A stretch of DNA of 47,690 nucleotides, taken from the NCBI GenBank assembly GCA_964580105.1, contig CAZOJJ010000022.1:1-47690 (forward strand), read 5' to 3'. The position numbers were made by a program, and so were the translations under genes. The notes beneath the pieces were generated by a model, which saw nothing but the letters and a program-made list of their open reading frames with translations, did no database searches and had not been told where the DNA came from. This document shows positions 32,197-42,380 of this stretch, piece after piece; the first letter of the stretch is position 1, and every line of letters starts with the position of its first letter. The stretch is from CAZOJJ01 sp964580105 (GTDB lineage: Bacteria; Bacteroidota; Rhodothermia; Rhodothermales; Rubricoccaceae).

Positions 32197-33369
32197 TCAC
32201 TCCGTGTTGCGCCCCATCCCCTTCGCCGTGCCCTCCGCCAGGAGCCGCGCCGCGATCCGGTACGGCGCCCGCTCCTCGGAGGCGAGCGCGTCGAGCGCGT
32301 CGGCGAGGGCGCGGCGGCGCTCGTCCGTCCAGAACCGCCGTTGCCAGGCCGCCTCGACGAGGCGCTGGACCCGGCGGCGGAGGCGCGCGTCGCGGAGGCG
32401 CTCCCAGTCGGCGGCGAGGTGCCGGCGGTGGCGGTCGAGGGCGTCCGTCAGCGCGCCGAGGCCGTCGCCCCGGGCGGCCGACGTGGTGACGACGGGCACG
32501 GTCCAGCCGTCGGCGGGAGCCGGACGGAGGTGGAGCGTCTGCCGGAGGGCGCGCGCCATCAGCCCCGCCTCGGGATGGTCCGCCTTGTTGACGGCGAACA
32601 CGTCGGCGATCTCCATCAGCCCGGCCTTCATCGCCTGCACGGCGTCGCCCGACTCCGGGACGAGGACGACGAGCACGGTGTCGGCCGCCTCGGCCACGTC
32701 GATCTCGCCCTGCCCCACGCCGACGGTCTCGATCAGGATCACGCCGTAGCCCGCCGCGTCGAGCACGTCGCAGGCGGCCTCGGTGGCTTCCGAGAGGCCG
32801 CCGAGGGCGCCGCGCGCGGCGAGGGAGCGGATGAACACGCCGGGGTCGAGGGTGTGGGCGTCCATCCGCACGCGGTCGCCGAGGAGGGCGCCGCCGGTGA
32901 ACGGGCTCGACGGGTCCACGGCCACGACGGCCACGCGCTCGCCCTGCGCGCGGTAGTGCCCGATGAGCCGGTCGGTGAGGGTGGACTTCCCCGCGCCCGG
33001 CGGGCCGGTGATGCCGATGCGCCACGCGCGCCCGGTGTGCGGGTAGAGGGCGTCCACGAGGGCGTCCGCCTCGGGGCCGCCGCTCTCGGCCACGGTCAGT
33101 GCCCGCGCCACCGCCCGGCGGTCGCCGTCGAGGAGGGAGGGTATGGAAGGGGTGGAGGGGATGGACGGGGCGGATGAAAAGGAAGAGCGGGAGAAGCTAG
33201 CGACGCCCCCCTCCCCTGTGGGCGGTGCCTGGAGCGAAACGGACGGCGGAGGGGGCCGTGCCGAGCGGTGCGCTCGAGGCACCGGCGCGCCTCCCACCGG
33301 CCTACCGGCGCGCCCCTCGCCGTTCCCTTCTTCCCGCTCCTCTCCTTCCTTTCTCCCCCTCTCGCCCAC
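32197..33369 (-). CDS. meaB: Methylmalonyl-CoA mutase-associated GTPase MeaB
   Basis: A G3E-family GTPase that protects and reloads adenosylcobalamin-dependent methylmalonyl-CoA mutase. Visible motifs are Walker A GPPGAGKST, DPSSPFTGGALLGDR, the switch region ETVGVGQGE and the guanine-specificity NKAD. The conserved protein begins around SLLDGDRRAVARALTVAE (residue 78). The 75 or so residues ahead are low-complexity, encoded partly by a 9-bp pyrimidine-strand repeat, so the true start is unclear. I give the longest ATG start (33369); GTG codons at 33297 and 33282 are options. No mutase gene is in the window. The gene is divergent from aspS with only 41 bp between the starts, so if the longest start is used the two promoters overlap. 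Confidence 0.85.
   Translation of the reverse strand: MGERGRKEGEEREEGNGEGRAGRPVGGAPVPRAHRSARPPPPSVSLQAPPTGEGGVASFSRSSFSSAPSIPSTPSIPSLLDGDRRAVARALTVAESGGPEADALVDALYPHTGRAWRIGITGPPGAGKSTLTDRLIGHYRAQGERVAVVAVDPSSPFTGGALLGDRVRMDAHTLDPGVFIRSLAARGALGGLSEATEAACDVLDAAGYGVILIETVGVGQGEIDVAEAADTVLVVLVPESGDAVQAMKAGLMEIADVFAVNKADHPEAGLMARALRQTLHLRPAPADGWTVPVVTTSAARGDGLGALTDALDRHRRHLAADWERLRDARLRRRVQRLVEAAWQRRFWTDERRRALADALDALASEERAPYRIAARLLAEGTAKGMGRNTE
33131..33170. repeat. 9-bp tandem repeat in the 5' part of meaB
   Basis: On the minus strand the units are TCCATCCCC, TCCACCCCT, TCCATACCC and TCCCTCCTC, encoding Ser-Ile/Thr-Pro repeats. This is the same family as the tract at 803-840. Confidence 0.7.
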
Positions 33370-33410
33370 GGCCTCGCCTCTAATTTCAACGAAGCCAACT
33401 CCGCACGCCC

Positions 33411-35282
<1,872 letters not shown>

Positions 35283-35288
35283 GCGGCC

Positions 35289-35981
35289 TCAGTCCTCGAT
35301 CCGGTCGAAGCGGTACGGCCCGGCCGCCGGGCCCCACACCTGGACGCCGTTGTGGGTCATCCCCCGGTCCCACCGGACGAGCCCCTCCTGCCCGACGGTC
35401 AGCTCCGTCGTCGCGTAGCTGGCGCCGCGCAGGCGGCTCACGCACGTCTGCCCGCGCGTCCGCCCCTCGTAGGTGCGGTTGGGCCGCCGCTCGAAGTAGA
35501 GCGTGCAGCCGTCGCGGAAGTCGAGGTCGTCCGGGGTGACCCCGAGGAGCGGGTTCGACCGCATCCACGCCCCGACGTGCCGCTCGGCGTCGCCTCGGAA
35601 GGCGTACACCTCCGCGATCACCCCGTCGGGTCCGGTCGTGAGCCGGTAGACGCGCTGGCGGTCCGGCGCGTCCGACGTTTCGACCGCCCCCTGCTCGACG
35701 TAGAACCAGCGGCCGTCGGTCCGGCCGGGCCAGATGGGGACGACGTGGAGCTCGATCTCGGCAAAGGCCGGGTCCGACGTCGCCTGGGCGCGGTTCCGGT
35801 AGTACCCGCTGAACCACGCCGCCAGCTCGGCAACGGGGTCCTCGAGGGGGTTGAGCGCGGAACGCGATGTTGCGACCGGCTCGGTCATCAGCTCGTTGGC
35901 CGCGTCCACCTCGGGGGGTGCGGCGGTCACGCACCCCGCCAGCGCGAGCCCCAGCCCGATGAAGAGGACGTGCCGCATCAC
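35289..35981 (-). CDS. CpcT/CpeT-family lipoprotein
   Basis: A 230-residue protein with a lipoprotein signal peptide (lipobox LAGC, Cys17). Its main domain resembles CpcT/CpeT: LAAWFSGYYRNRAQATSDPAF, then LHVVPIWPGRTDGRWFYVEQGAV, RQRVYRLTTGPDG, the central GCTLYFERRPNRTYEG and the closing LRGASYATTELTV with GPYRF. In cyanobacteria this family attaches bilin to phycobiliproteins. Homologues in non-photosynthetic bacteria are exported and have no known role, so lyase activity should not be assumed. The upstream LVIVD gene is on the same strand, but a 406-bp spacer with a repeat array separates them. Confidence 0.85.
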   Translation of the reverse strand: MMRHVLFIGLGLALAGCVTAAPPEVDAANELMTEPVATSRSALNPLEDPVAELAAWFSGYYRNRAQATSDPAFAEIELHVVPIWPGRTDGRWFYVEQGAVETSDAPDRQRVYRLTTGPDGVIAEVYAFRGDAERHVGAWMRSNPLLGVTPDDLDFRDGCTLYFERRPNRTYEGRTRGQTCVSRLRGASYATTELTVGQEGLVRWDRGMTHNGVQVWGPAAGPYRFDRIED

Positions 35982-36126
35982 CGGAGAGGGCTGAAGGGTC
36001 GAATCACGATGCGTCCGGCCACGCCGAGGCGGACGGCCTCGCGGGCCGCGCTCAAGGAATCACGGAGCATAAGAGTGCACGGCTGGGGATGCCGGAACCT
36101 ACGGCCCCGCCGCCACTCGGACAACG

Positions 36127-36354
36127 GCCGGCCCGATGCCGGCCCGATGCCGGCCCGATGCCGGCCCGATGCCGGCCCGATGCCGGCCCGATNNNNNNNN
36201 NNNNNNNNNNNNNNNNNNNNNNNNNNNNNNNNNNNNNNNNNNNNNNNNNNNNNNNNNNNNNNNNNNNNNNNNNNNNNNNNNNNNNNNNNNNNGCCGGCCC
36301 GATGCCGGCCCGATGCCGGCCCGATGCCGGCCCGATGCCGGCCCGATGCCGGCC
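36127..36354. repeat. 11-bp tandem repeat array containing an assembly gap
   Basis: GCCGGCCCGAT occurs six times exactly before the gap (36127-36192) and five times exactly after it (36293-36347), then a partial unit. The array is bounded by inverted ends, AACGGCCGGC at 36123-36132 and GCCGGCCGTT at 36348-36357. True copy number is unknown. It lies in the 406-bp spacer between the LVIVD and CpcT-like genes. The remainder of the spacer shows nothing recognisable. Confidence 0.95.
36193..36292. other. Scaffold gap of exactly 100 N
   Basis: One hundred unknown bases, the usual placeholder for a gap of unknown size, fall inside the 11-bp repeat array, which presumably caused the assembly break. 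Any reading frame crossing it is meaningless. Confidence 0.98.
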
Positions 36355-36387
36355 GTTCCCGTCCGCTCGCGTCCGCCGTACGCGGCC

Positions 36388-37482
36388 TCAGCTGCCCGCG
36401 CGGTGGAACTTCAGGACGGTCAGCCGCCCGTCGAGGTCGCTGCCGTAGACGTAGCCGCCGGGCGAGGGGATCGTCGCCCCCCAGGTGCCGTGGAAGGTGG
36501 CCTCGTCGTAGTCCGGCGTGGTGTCGTAGCGGGCCACCTCGACGGGGTGCGCGGGGTTGCTGATGTCCACGACGATGATGCCGCCGGCATAGTGCGAGAG
36601 GAAGGCGTAGTCGCCCTGGACGTGCACGTTGTGGGCGATCCGGTTGGCGCCGAGGTACTCCCCGACGAGTTCGATGTTGGCGGGGTCGGAGACGTCCCAC
36701 ACCTTGACGGTGCGGTCCGCCGTCTCCTCGGTGGTGAGGACGTAGCGGCCGTCGTCGGTGGGCCAGATGTTGTGGGAGTAGCCGCCGTCGGGGATCACCA
36801 CGCGGGCGATCTGCGCGGGGTTCGCTTTGTCCGAGACGTCCCAGACGGAGAACGAGGAGGCGCGCCCCTCGGAGACGAAGAGCCGGTCGTTCACGGCGTG
36901 GACGTCGTGCACGTCGGGCAGTTCGACGAAGCCGACGTTGCGCGGCGCGGCCGGGTCCGAGACGTCGACGATGTGGACGCCGTCGTTGCTGGAGTTGAGG
37001 ACGTAGAGGAAGCCGGTCGTCTTGTCCACGTCGAGGTTGTGCGAGGACACCACACCGTCGGTGTGGACGGCGACGAGCTCGACCGACTCGGGCAGCCCGC
37101 TGAGGTCGATGATCTGGAGCCCCTCGTTGGTGCCCAGGTTCTCGGCGACGACGTAGGCGTAGTGGCCGTTCACGCGGACGTCGCGGTGGTAGTAGGGGTC
37201 GTCCTCGACGGGTCCCTCGACGTGGGCGACGACCTCCATGTCCGGGATGCGGACGACGGCGAGGCCGTCCAGCACGCCCATCAGGGCGTACTCGGTGCCG
37301 TCCGGCGCGGTGTAGCCCACCACGTCGGAGCCGCCGACGCGGTAGCTCTCGTCGTCACCCGGGAAGGACGTGTTCTCGAACTCGACGACGCCGACGAGTT
37401 CGAGGGACTGGGCCGAGACGGGTCCGGAGACGGGTCCGGCAGCGAGAAGGGCGAGCAGCAGCCCGAGGCGGAAGGAGCGCAT
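36388..37482 (-). CDS. Secreted LVIVD-repeat (choice-of-anchor B type) protein
   Basis: An exported protein of 364 residues with a signal peptide (FRLGLLLALLAAGPVSG). It is followed by a run of about seven beta-propeller-like LVIVD units. Typical pieces are LQIIDLSGLPESVELVA, VHIVDVSDPAAPRNVGFVE, FSVWDVSDKANPAQIARV, VKVWDVSDPANIELVGEY and IIVVDISNPAHPVEVARYD. Such proteins are surface or periplasmic beta-propellers found widely in Bacteroidota and Rhodothermota; their ligands are unknown. The start at 37482 places the signal peptide first; in-frame codons upstream (to 37575) encode a basic leader and are rejected. I see no T9SS sorting domain at its end. The tRNA promoter is divergent upstream. 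Confidence 0.85.
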   Translation of the reverse strand: MRSFRLGLLLALLAAGPVSGPVSAQSLELVGVVEFENTSFPGDDESYRVGGSDVVGYTAPDGTEYALMGVLDGLAVVRIPDMEVVAHVEGPVEDDPYYHRDVRVNGHYAYVVAENLGTNEGLQIIDLSGLPESVELVAVHTDGVVSSHNLDVDKTTGFLYVLNSSNDGVHIVDVSDPAAPRNVGFVELPDVHDVHAVNDRLFVSEGRASSFSVWDVSDKANPAQIARVVIPDGGYSHNIWPTDDGRYVLTTEETADRTVKVWDVSDPANIELVGEYLGANRIAHNVHVQGDYAFLSHYAGGIIVVDISNPAHPVEVARYDTTPDYDEATFHGTWGATIPSPGGYVYGSDLDGRLTVLKFHRAGS

Positions 37483-37581
37483 GGCGGAGGCGGATGGGAT
37501 GAGACGCCCCCAACGTACGATTCGCAGGGAGACCGGGCAACGCATCCGCACGCGGTCTTCGCCGCCGCTCCACACGCGTCC

Positions 37582-37613
37582 GTTGACGGCCCACCCTGCG
37601 ATCTGTAGTTTAC
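37582..37613 (+). promoter_or_regulatory. Bacteroidota-type promoter of the tRNA operon
   Basis: GTTG (37582-37585), 20 nt, then TAGTTTAC (37606-37613) fit the TTTG / TAnnTTTG form. The tRNA-Lys gene begins 45 nt downstream. Confidence 0.5.
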
Positions 37614-37658
37614 CCGGCCCTGAGCGAGTCGCCCTCGCCGGCGTCGCTGCTGGGAGCC

Positions 37659-37731
37659 GACTCCGTAGCTCAGTTGGTAGAGCAGCTGGCTTTTAACCAG
37701 CGGGTCGTAGGTTCGAGCCCTACCGGAGTCA
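37659..37731 (+). tRNA. tRNA-Lys (anticodon TTT)
   Basis: A 73-nt cloverleaf. The acceptor GACTCCG pairs with CGGAGTC, and the discriminator is A. The anticodon arm GCTGG-CTTTTAA-CCAGC gives TTT. The T arm contains GTTCGAGCC. CCA is not encoded. It is first of a two-tRNA operon. Confidence 0.98.
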
Positions 37732-37770
37732 CGAGCCGCACCGCGTCACGCTCGCTCTGCTGTTCTTTCT

Positions 37771-37854
37771 GCCCGGGTGGTGAAATTGGTAGACACGCCG
37801 TCTTGAGGGGGCGGTGGCCGCAAGGCCGTGCTGGTTCAAATCCAGTCCCGGGCA
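37771..37854 (+). tRNA. tRNA-Leu (anticodon GAG)
   Basis: An 84-nt class II tRNA. The acceptor GCCCGGG pairs with CCCGGGC, followed by A. The anticodon arm CCGTC-TTGAGGG-GGCGG gives GAG. The long variable arm folds (GGCC-GCAA-GGCC), and the T loop is GTTCAAATC. CCA is not encoded. It lies 39 nt after tRNA-Lys. Confidence 0.98.
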
Positions 37855-37867
37855 CCCCGTTGAAGAG

Positions 37868-37899
37868 GCCGCCGGATCGACAGGTCCGGCGGCTTTTTT
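37868..37899 (+). terminator. Intrinsic terminator of the tRNA operon
   Basis: A perfect 9-bp stem, GCCGCCGGA (37868-37876) and TCCGGCGGC (37885-37893), has an 8-nt loop and is followed by six T (37894-37899). It is the clearest rho-independent terminator in the window. Confidence 0.95.
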
Positions 37900-37917
37900 C
37901 ATGCCGGCCCGTCGGGC

Positions 37918-39756
<1,839 letters not shown>

Positions 39757-39822
39757 GGACCGGCCGAGCGGGGAGCAGGTGGAAGGCGGGCGTACCGCGC
39801 CTTCGTTATCGGCACCGGCGGC

Positions 39823-39860
39823 GCGATATTAACCGTGCAAAGCGATATTAACCGTGCAAA
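39823..39860. repeat. Exact 19-bp tandem direct repeat, AT-rich
   Basis: GCGATATTAACCGTGCAAA occurs twice with no spacer (39823-39841, 39842-39860), between folA (3' end) and the kinase gene (5' end), both on the minus strand. Its AT content stands out strongly. The two copies would present the same face of DNA nearly two turns apart, as paired response-regulator sites do. Confidence 0.9.
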
Positions 39861-39869
39861 ACCGGTGGT

Positions 39870-40481
39870 TTATTTGCCCATCGAACGCTCGCCCCCCGCC
39901 TTGCGCACGAACGTCTCGAATCGGAAGGCGGGCACGCTCCCCTCGGCCTCGCGCGCCTCGCGGGCGACCCGCACGAACGGGGCGCCGGGCCCCGAGACGA
40001 GGTGTTCGTAGGGCGGGAAGAACGTGTCGCCGGTGAAGTCGCCCTCGACGAGCGTGAGTTCCAGCCGGTCGGCCAGGAGCGGTCCGCCGTCAGCGCCTAG
40101 GCCGGCGGCGTAGACGCTCGCCCCGCCGCCGAGGAAGACCCGCTCCCGGTCCGCGAAGGCGGCCAGCGCTTCGCCGAGGCCGGCGTAGATGCGGACGTTC
40201 GGCAGGTCGGTATGCATCGGACGGCGCGTGAGGACGACGTTCTCGCGCCCGGCGAGCGGCCCGCCGAACTGGTGGAGCAGGCTCTCGAAGGTCCGCCGCC
40301 CCATGATGAGCGGGTGGCCGAGGGTGAGCGCCTTGAAGCGCTTCAGGTCGGCCGGGATGCGCCACGGGAGGTCCAGTCCGTTGCCGATGACGCGGTTCTT
40401 CTCCGCCACGGCCGCGATGAGGACGACCTCGGGAGAAGGACGAGGACCGGGGGACGAAGGACGAGGGGATTCCCCAGTCAT
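39870..40481 (-). CDS. folA: Dihydrofolate reductase
   Basis: DHFR reduces dihydrofolate to tetrahydrofolate with NADPH, regenerating the cofactor that thymidylate synthase consumes. Core motifs are present: VVLIAAVAEKNRVIGNGLDLPWRIPADLKRFK, HPLIMGRRTFESL, ENVVLTRRP and VFLGGGASVYAAGL. The normal protein begins at VVLIAAV. The extra N-terminal residues (Pro/Ser-rich) are encoded by heptad repeats. I choose the ATG at 40481 (203 aa), the closest ATG to the conserved core. In-frame ATGs at 40487, 40493 and 40514 are alternatives. thyA ends 50 bp (or 16 bp) upstream, so thyA-folA is an operon. Confidence 0.93.
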   Translation of the reverse strand: MTGESPRPSSPGPRPSPEVVLIAAVAEKNRVIGNGLDLPWRIPADLKRFKALTLGHPLIMGRRTFESLLHQFGGPLAGRENVVLTRRPMHTDLPNVRIYAGLGEALAAFADRERVFLGGGASVYAAGLGADGGPLLADRLELTLVEGDFTGDTFFPPYEHLVSGPGAPFVRVAREAREAEGSVPAFRFETFVRKAGGERSMGK

Positions 40482-40525
40482 TCCCATTTCCATCTGCCAT
40501 CGCCCATCTGCCATCGCCCATCTGC
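40435..40525. repeat. Heptad tandem repeats at the thyA-folA junction
   Basis: Two blocks with a 7-bp period. 40435-40476 carries GAAGGAC, GAGGACC, GGGGGAC, GAAGGAC, GAGGGGA and TTCCCCA, inside the folA 5' end. 40491-40525 carries CATCTGC, CATCGCC, CATCTGC, CATCGCC and CATCTGC. Read on the minus strand, the second block puts an ATG every 7 nt (first bases at 40521, 40514, 40507, 40500 and 40493), so starts occur in all three frames. Confidence 0.88.
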
Positions 40526-40530
40526 CCTCC

Positions 40531-41460
40531 TCAGACCGCCACAGGGAAGCGGATGGGGTCGTGGTGCCGGTAGCCCTCCAGCGTCACGTCCTCGAACGCC
40601 AGCTCGTCGAGCCCCTTCGGCGTCCCGTCCGGGTGCGTGGCGATGTGGAGGCGGGGTGCCGGGAACGGCTCGCGCGTGAGCTGCTCGCGCAGGCCGTCCA
40701 CGTGGTCCACATAGACGTGCGCGTCGATGAGGGTGTGGGCGAGTTGCCCCGGCCGCATGCCGACGAGCCGGGCGAGCGCGATGGTGAGGAGGCTGTAGCA
40801 GGCGAGGTTGAAAGGGACGCCGAGGGCGAGGTCGGCCGAGCGCTGCGTGAGGTGGCAGTGCAGCCAGTCCGCCCCCCCGTCCTGCGCGGGCTCGACGTTG
40901 AAGCAGAACGTGTAGTGGCATGGCGGGAGCCGGCTCACGGCGGCGTTGGCCGGATGCCACGCACTCACGACCATCCGCCGGCTCATCGGGTCCCGCCGGA
41001 GCGTGTCCACGACGTACCCGAGCTGGTCGAACGAGAGCGAGCCGTCGGCCTCGGTGCGGACGTGGGGGTGGCCCGGCCCGGCCCAGACCTCGGCGCCGAG
41101 GGCGGCCCCCTCGGGCGGGAGCGGGAAGCGCCGCCAGAACCGGCCGTAGGCCGTTTCGAGACGGCCCTCGTCGTCGGCCCAGGCGTCCCAGATGCCGGTG
41201 TGCCTGCGCAGCTCGCGGATGTGGTCGGCGCCGGAGAGGTACCACAGCACCTCGCGCCACATCGAGTCGAAGAAGACCTTCTTGGTCGTCAGGAGCGGGT
41301 AGCCTTCCTGGAGGTCCACCCGGTAGAACTCGGCGAACGTGGCGAGGGTGTCGGTGCCGGTCCGGTTCGTCTTGCGGACGCCGCGTTCGAGCACGCGCGC
41401 GACGAGGTCGAGGTAGGCGCGCTCGGCGTTCGTGGTCGTGGCGGTGTCGGCGATCTCCAT
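40531..41460 (-). CDS. thyA: Thymidylate synthase
   Basis: ThyA methylates dUMP to dTMP using methylene-tetrahydrofolate, in the cytoplasm. The 309 residues show the active-site Cys181 in PCHYTFCFNV, then QRSADLALGVPFNLACYSLL and HVYVDHVDGLREQLTREP. Arg and Trp blocks (RVLERGVRKTNRTGTDTLATF, FFDSMWREVLWYLSG) sit in the N-terminal half. It is slightly longer than E. coli ThyA (264), as in forms with an insert in the middle. The ATG at 41460 (MEIADTATTTNAERAYLDLVARV) is preferred over the open frame above it, which runs antisense to a small plus-strand gene. It is followed by folA, giving a complete dTMP cycle. Confidence 0.96.
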   Translation of the reverse strand: MEIADTATTTNAERAYLDLVARVLERGVRKTNRTGTDTLATFAEFYRVDLQEGYPLLTTKKVFFDSMWREVLWYLSGADHIRELRRHTGIWDAWADDEGRLETAYGRFWRRFPLPPEGAALGAEVWAGPGHPHVRTEADGSLSFDQLGYVVDTLRRDPMSRRMVVSAWHPANAAVSRLPPCHYTFCFNVEPAQDGGADWLHCHLTQRSADLALGVPFNLACYSLLTIALARLVGMRPGQLAHTLIDAHVYVDHVDGLREQLTREPFPAPRLHIATHPDGTPKGLDELAFEDVTLEGYRHHDPIRFPVAV

Positions 41461-41484
41461 CGGGCGGCGGGTGGCGTCGGCCGG

Positions 41485-41516
41485 CAGGATAAAGCCCGCC
41501 CCGCCCGGCGGGCAAC
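41485..41516 (-). promoter_or_regulatory. Possible thyA-folA promoter
   Basis: On the minus strand GTTG (41513-41516), a 21-nt spacer and TATCCTG (41485-41491) lie 24 nt upstream of the thyA start. The -7 box is a weak match. A GC-rich inverted repeat fills the spacer. Confidence 0.3.
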
Positions 41517-41578
41517 CGGTGTGGACATCCGGTGGATGGAGGCCCGACGCCGGAAGACGGAGGCCGGGTGTCGGTACC

Positions 41579-41606
41579 TTCCGACTTCCGCCCTCTGCCT
41601 TCCGAC
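41579..41606. repeat. Heptad tandem repeat ahead of a small gene
   Basis: Four heptads run head to tail, TTCCGAC, TTCCGCC, CTCTGCC and TTCCGAC, ending 11 bp before the ATG at 41618. TACCTT (41575-41580), a possible -7 box, abuts it. Confidence 0.7.
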
Positions 41607-41617
41607 AGCTGAACAGC

Positions 41618-41881
41618 ATGGACCCCGGCCTCCACGTCAAGCAAGCCATCAACCACCTGAACAAGATCCTCGCCTACTACCCGTACGTCGAGGAGGACGG
41701 CGCGGCCACCGTCGCGCTCACGCCGGAGGACTGGCAGGTCGTCGTGGACGCGTTGTTCTACATGGACACGCCGCCCGAGGTCTTCCCCCCTGCCCTCACG
41801 GACTACCGCCTCTCCGACGACGGCCGCGTCGTGCTCCTCACCGTCGAGGACGGCACGGAGATCACGGTGGAGATGGGATAG
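41618..41881 (+). CDS. Small conserved-looking protein of unknown function
   Basis: An 87-residue acidic protein (MDPGLHVKQAINHLNKILAYYPYVEEDGAATVALTPEDWQVV and on), with no signal peptide or membrane segment. Its regular high-GC third positions and a proper ATG support a real gene. A predicted helix-rich N-terminal half is followed by beta strands (YRLSDDGRVVLLTVEDGTEITVEMG). I do not recognise a family. It is divergent from thyA, with a 157-bp spacer that carries heptad repeats, and convergent with apaG (63 bp). It could be a small regulatory or adaptor protein; nothing in its neighbours narrows this. Confidence 0.7.
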   Translation: MDPGLHVKQAINHLNKILAYYPYVEEDGAATVALTPEDWQVVVDALFYMDTPPEVFPPALTDYRLSDDGRVVLLTVEDGTEITVEMG

Positions 41882-41920
41882 GCACTGGGCACGCGGCGCC
41901 CTCCTCAGTCCCGATGCGAG

Positions 41921-41948
41921 TGCCCAACGCCAAATGCCCGGCACCTAA
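41921..41948. repeat. Degenerate heptads between convergent genes
   Basis: TGCCCAA, CGCCAAA, TGCCCGG and CACCTAA follow each other with a 7-bp period and run into the apaG stop codon. This is weaker than the other heptad tracts. A short TGGGCAC/GTGCCCA pairing with 41886-41892 may give a small hairpin. Confidence 0.45.
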
Positions 41949-42328
41949 TTCGCCAGCGCGACGAGGGGGAAGCGCGGAATGCGGGCGCGGAACCGACCGC
42001 CGTCCGGCCGCTGCATGAGGTAGGTTCCCTGCATCGCGCCCTCGAAGGTGGGCAGCACGCAGAACGAGTGGTAGACGTGCCGTGCGCCCGGAGCCAGGAC
42101 GGGCTGCCGTCCGATCACGCCCTCGCCTTCCACCTCCTGCACGTGCCCGTCGCCGTCCGTGATCGTCCAGTGGCGCCGGAGGAGCTGGACCTCCTCGGGG
42201 CCGTGGTTCTCGATCTCGACGAAGTACGCGAACACGAAGCGCCTCGCGACCACGTCGGACTGCCCGTCGAGGTAGACGGGGCGGACGGTCACGGTGACGT
42301 CGGCGGTGGTGGCGTCGTAGGAAACCAT
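41945..42328 (-). CDS. apaG: ApaG-domain protein
   Basis: A 127-residue ApaG-fold protein, a fibronectin-type beta sandwich. The family landmarks are VTVTVRPVYLDGQSDVVARRFVFAYFVEIENHGPEEVQLLRRHWTITDGDGH, VEGEGVIGRQPVLAPG, and YHSFCVLPTFEGAMQGTYLM. In enterobacteria apaG is linked to cobalt/magnesium sensitivity and Ap4A levels. Its molecular function is unsettled, and in this organism it is unknown. The ATG at 42328 is preferred over a TTG at 42340. It is convergent with a small unknown gene and lies 52 bp after the BtpA-family gene on the same strand. Confidence 0.93.
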   Translation of the reverse strand: MVSYDATTADVTVTVRPVYLDGQSDVVARRFVFAYFVEIENHGPEEVQLLRRHWTITDGDGHVQEVEGEGVIGRQPVLAPGARHVYHSFCVLPTFEGAMQGTYLMQRPDGGRFRARIPRFPLVALAN

Positions 42329-42380
42329 GCGGGGGGTCAAGGTGCGAGCGAAGGGCCGGGGTGTTCGTCCCTCGCCCGTT

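Noticed and set aside
32197..33369. MeaB as evidence for a methylmalonyl-CoA mutase operon here
   Set aside because: Neither mutase subunit nor epimerase is in the window. The neighbours are aspS and a peptide transporter.
36127..36354. CRISPR array candidate
   Set aside because: The units are 11 bp, directly adjacent and without spacers, and no cas gene is in the window. It is a plain tandem repeat.
36089..36448. Reading frames of Ala/Arg/Pro/Asp/Gly-rich protein across the repeat array
   Set aside because: They run through 100 unknown bases and an 11-bp repeat that has no stop in any frame. They have no coding character.
37659..37854. tRNA genes as an integration (att) site for a mobile element
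   Set aside because: No integrase, no duplicated tRNA end and no change in composition nearby. The operon ends in its own terminator.
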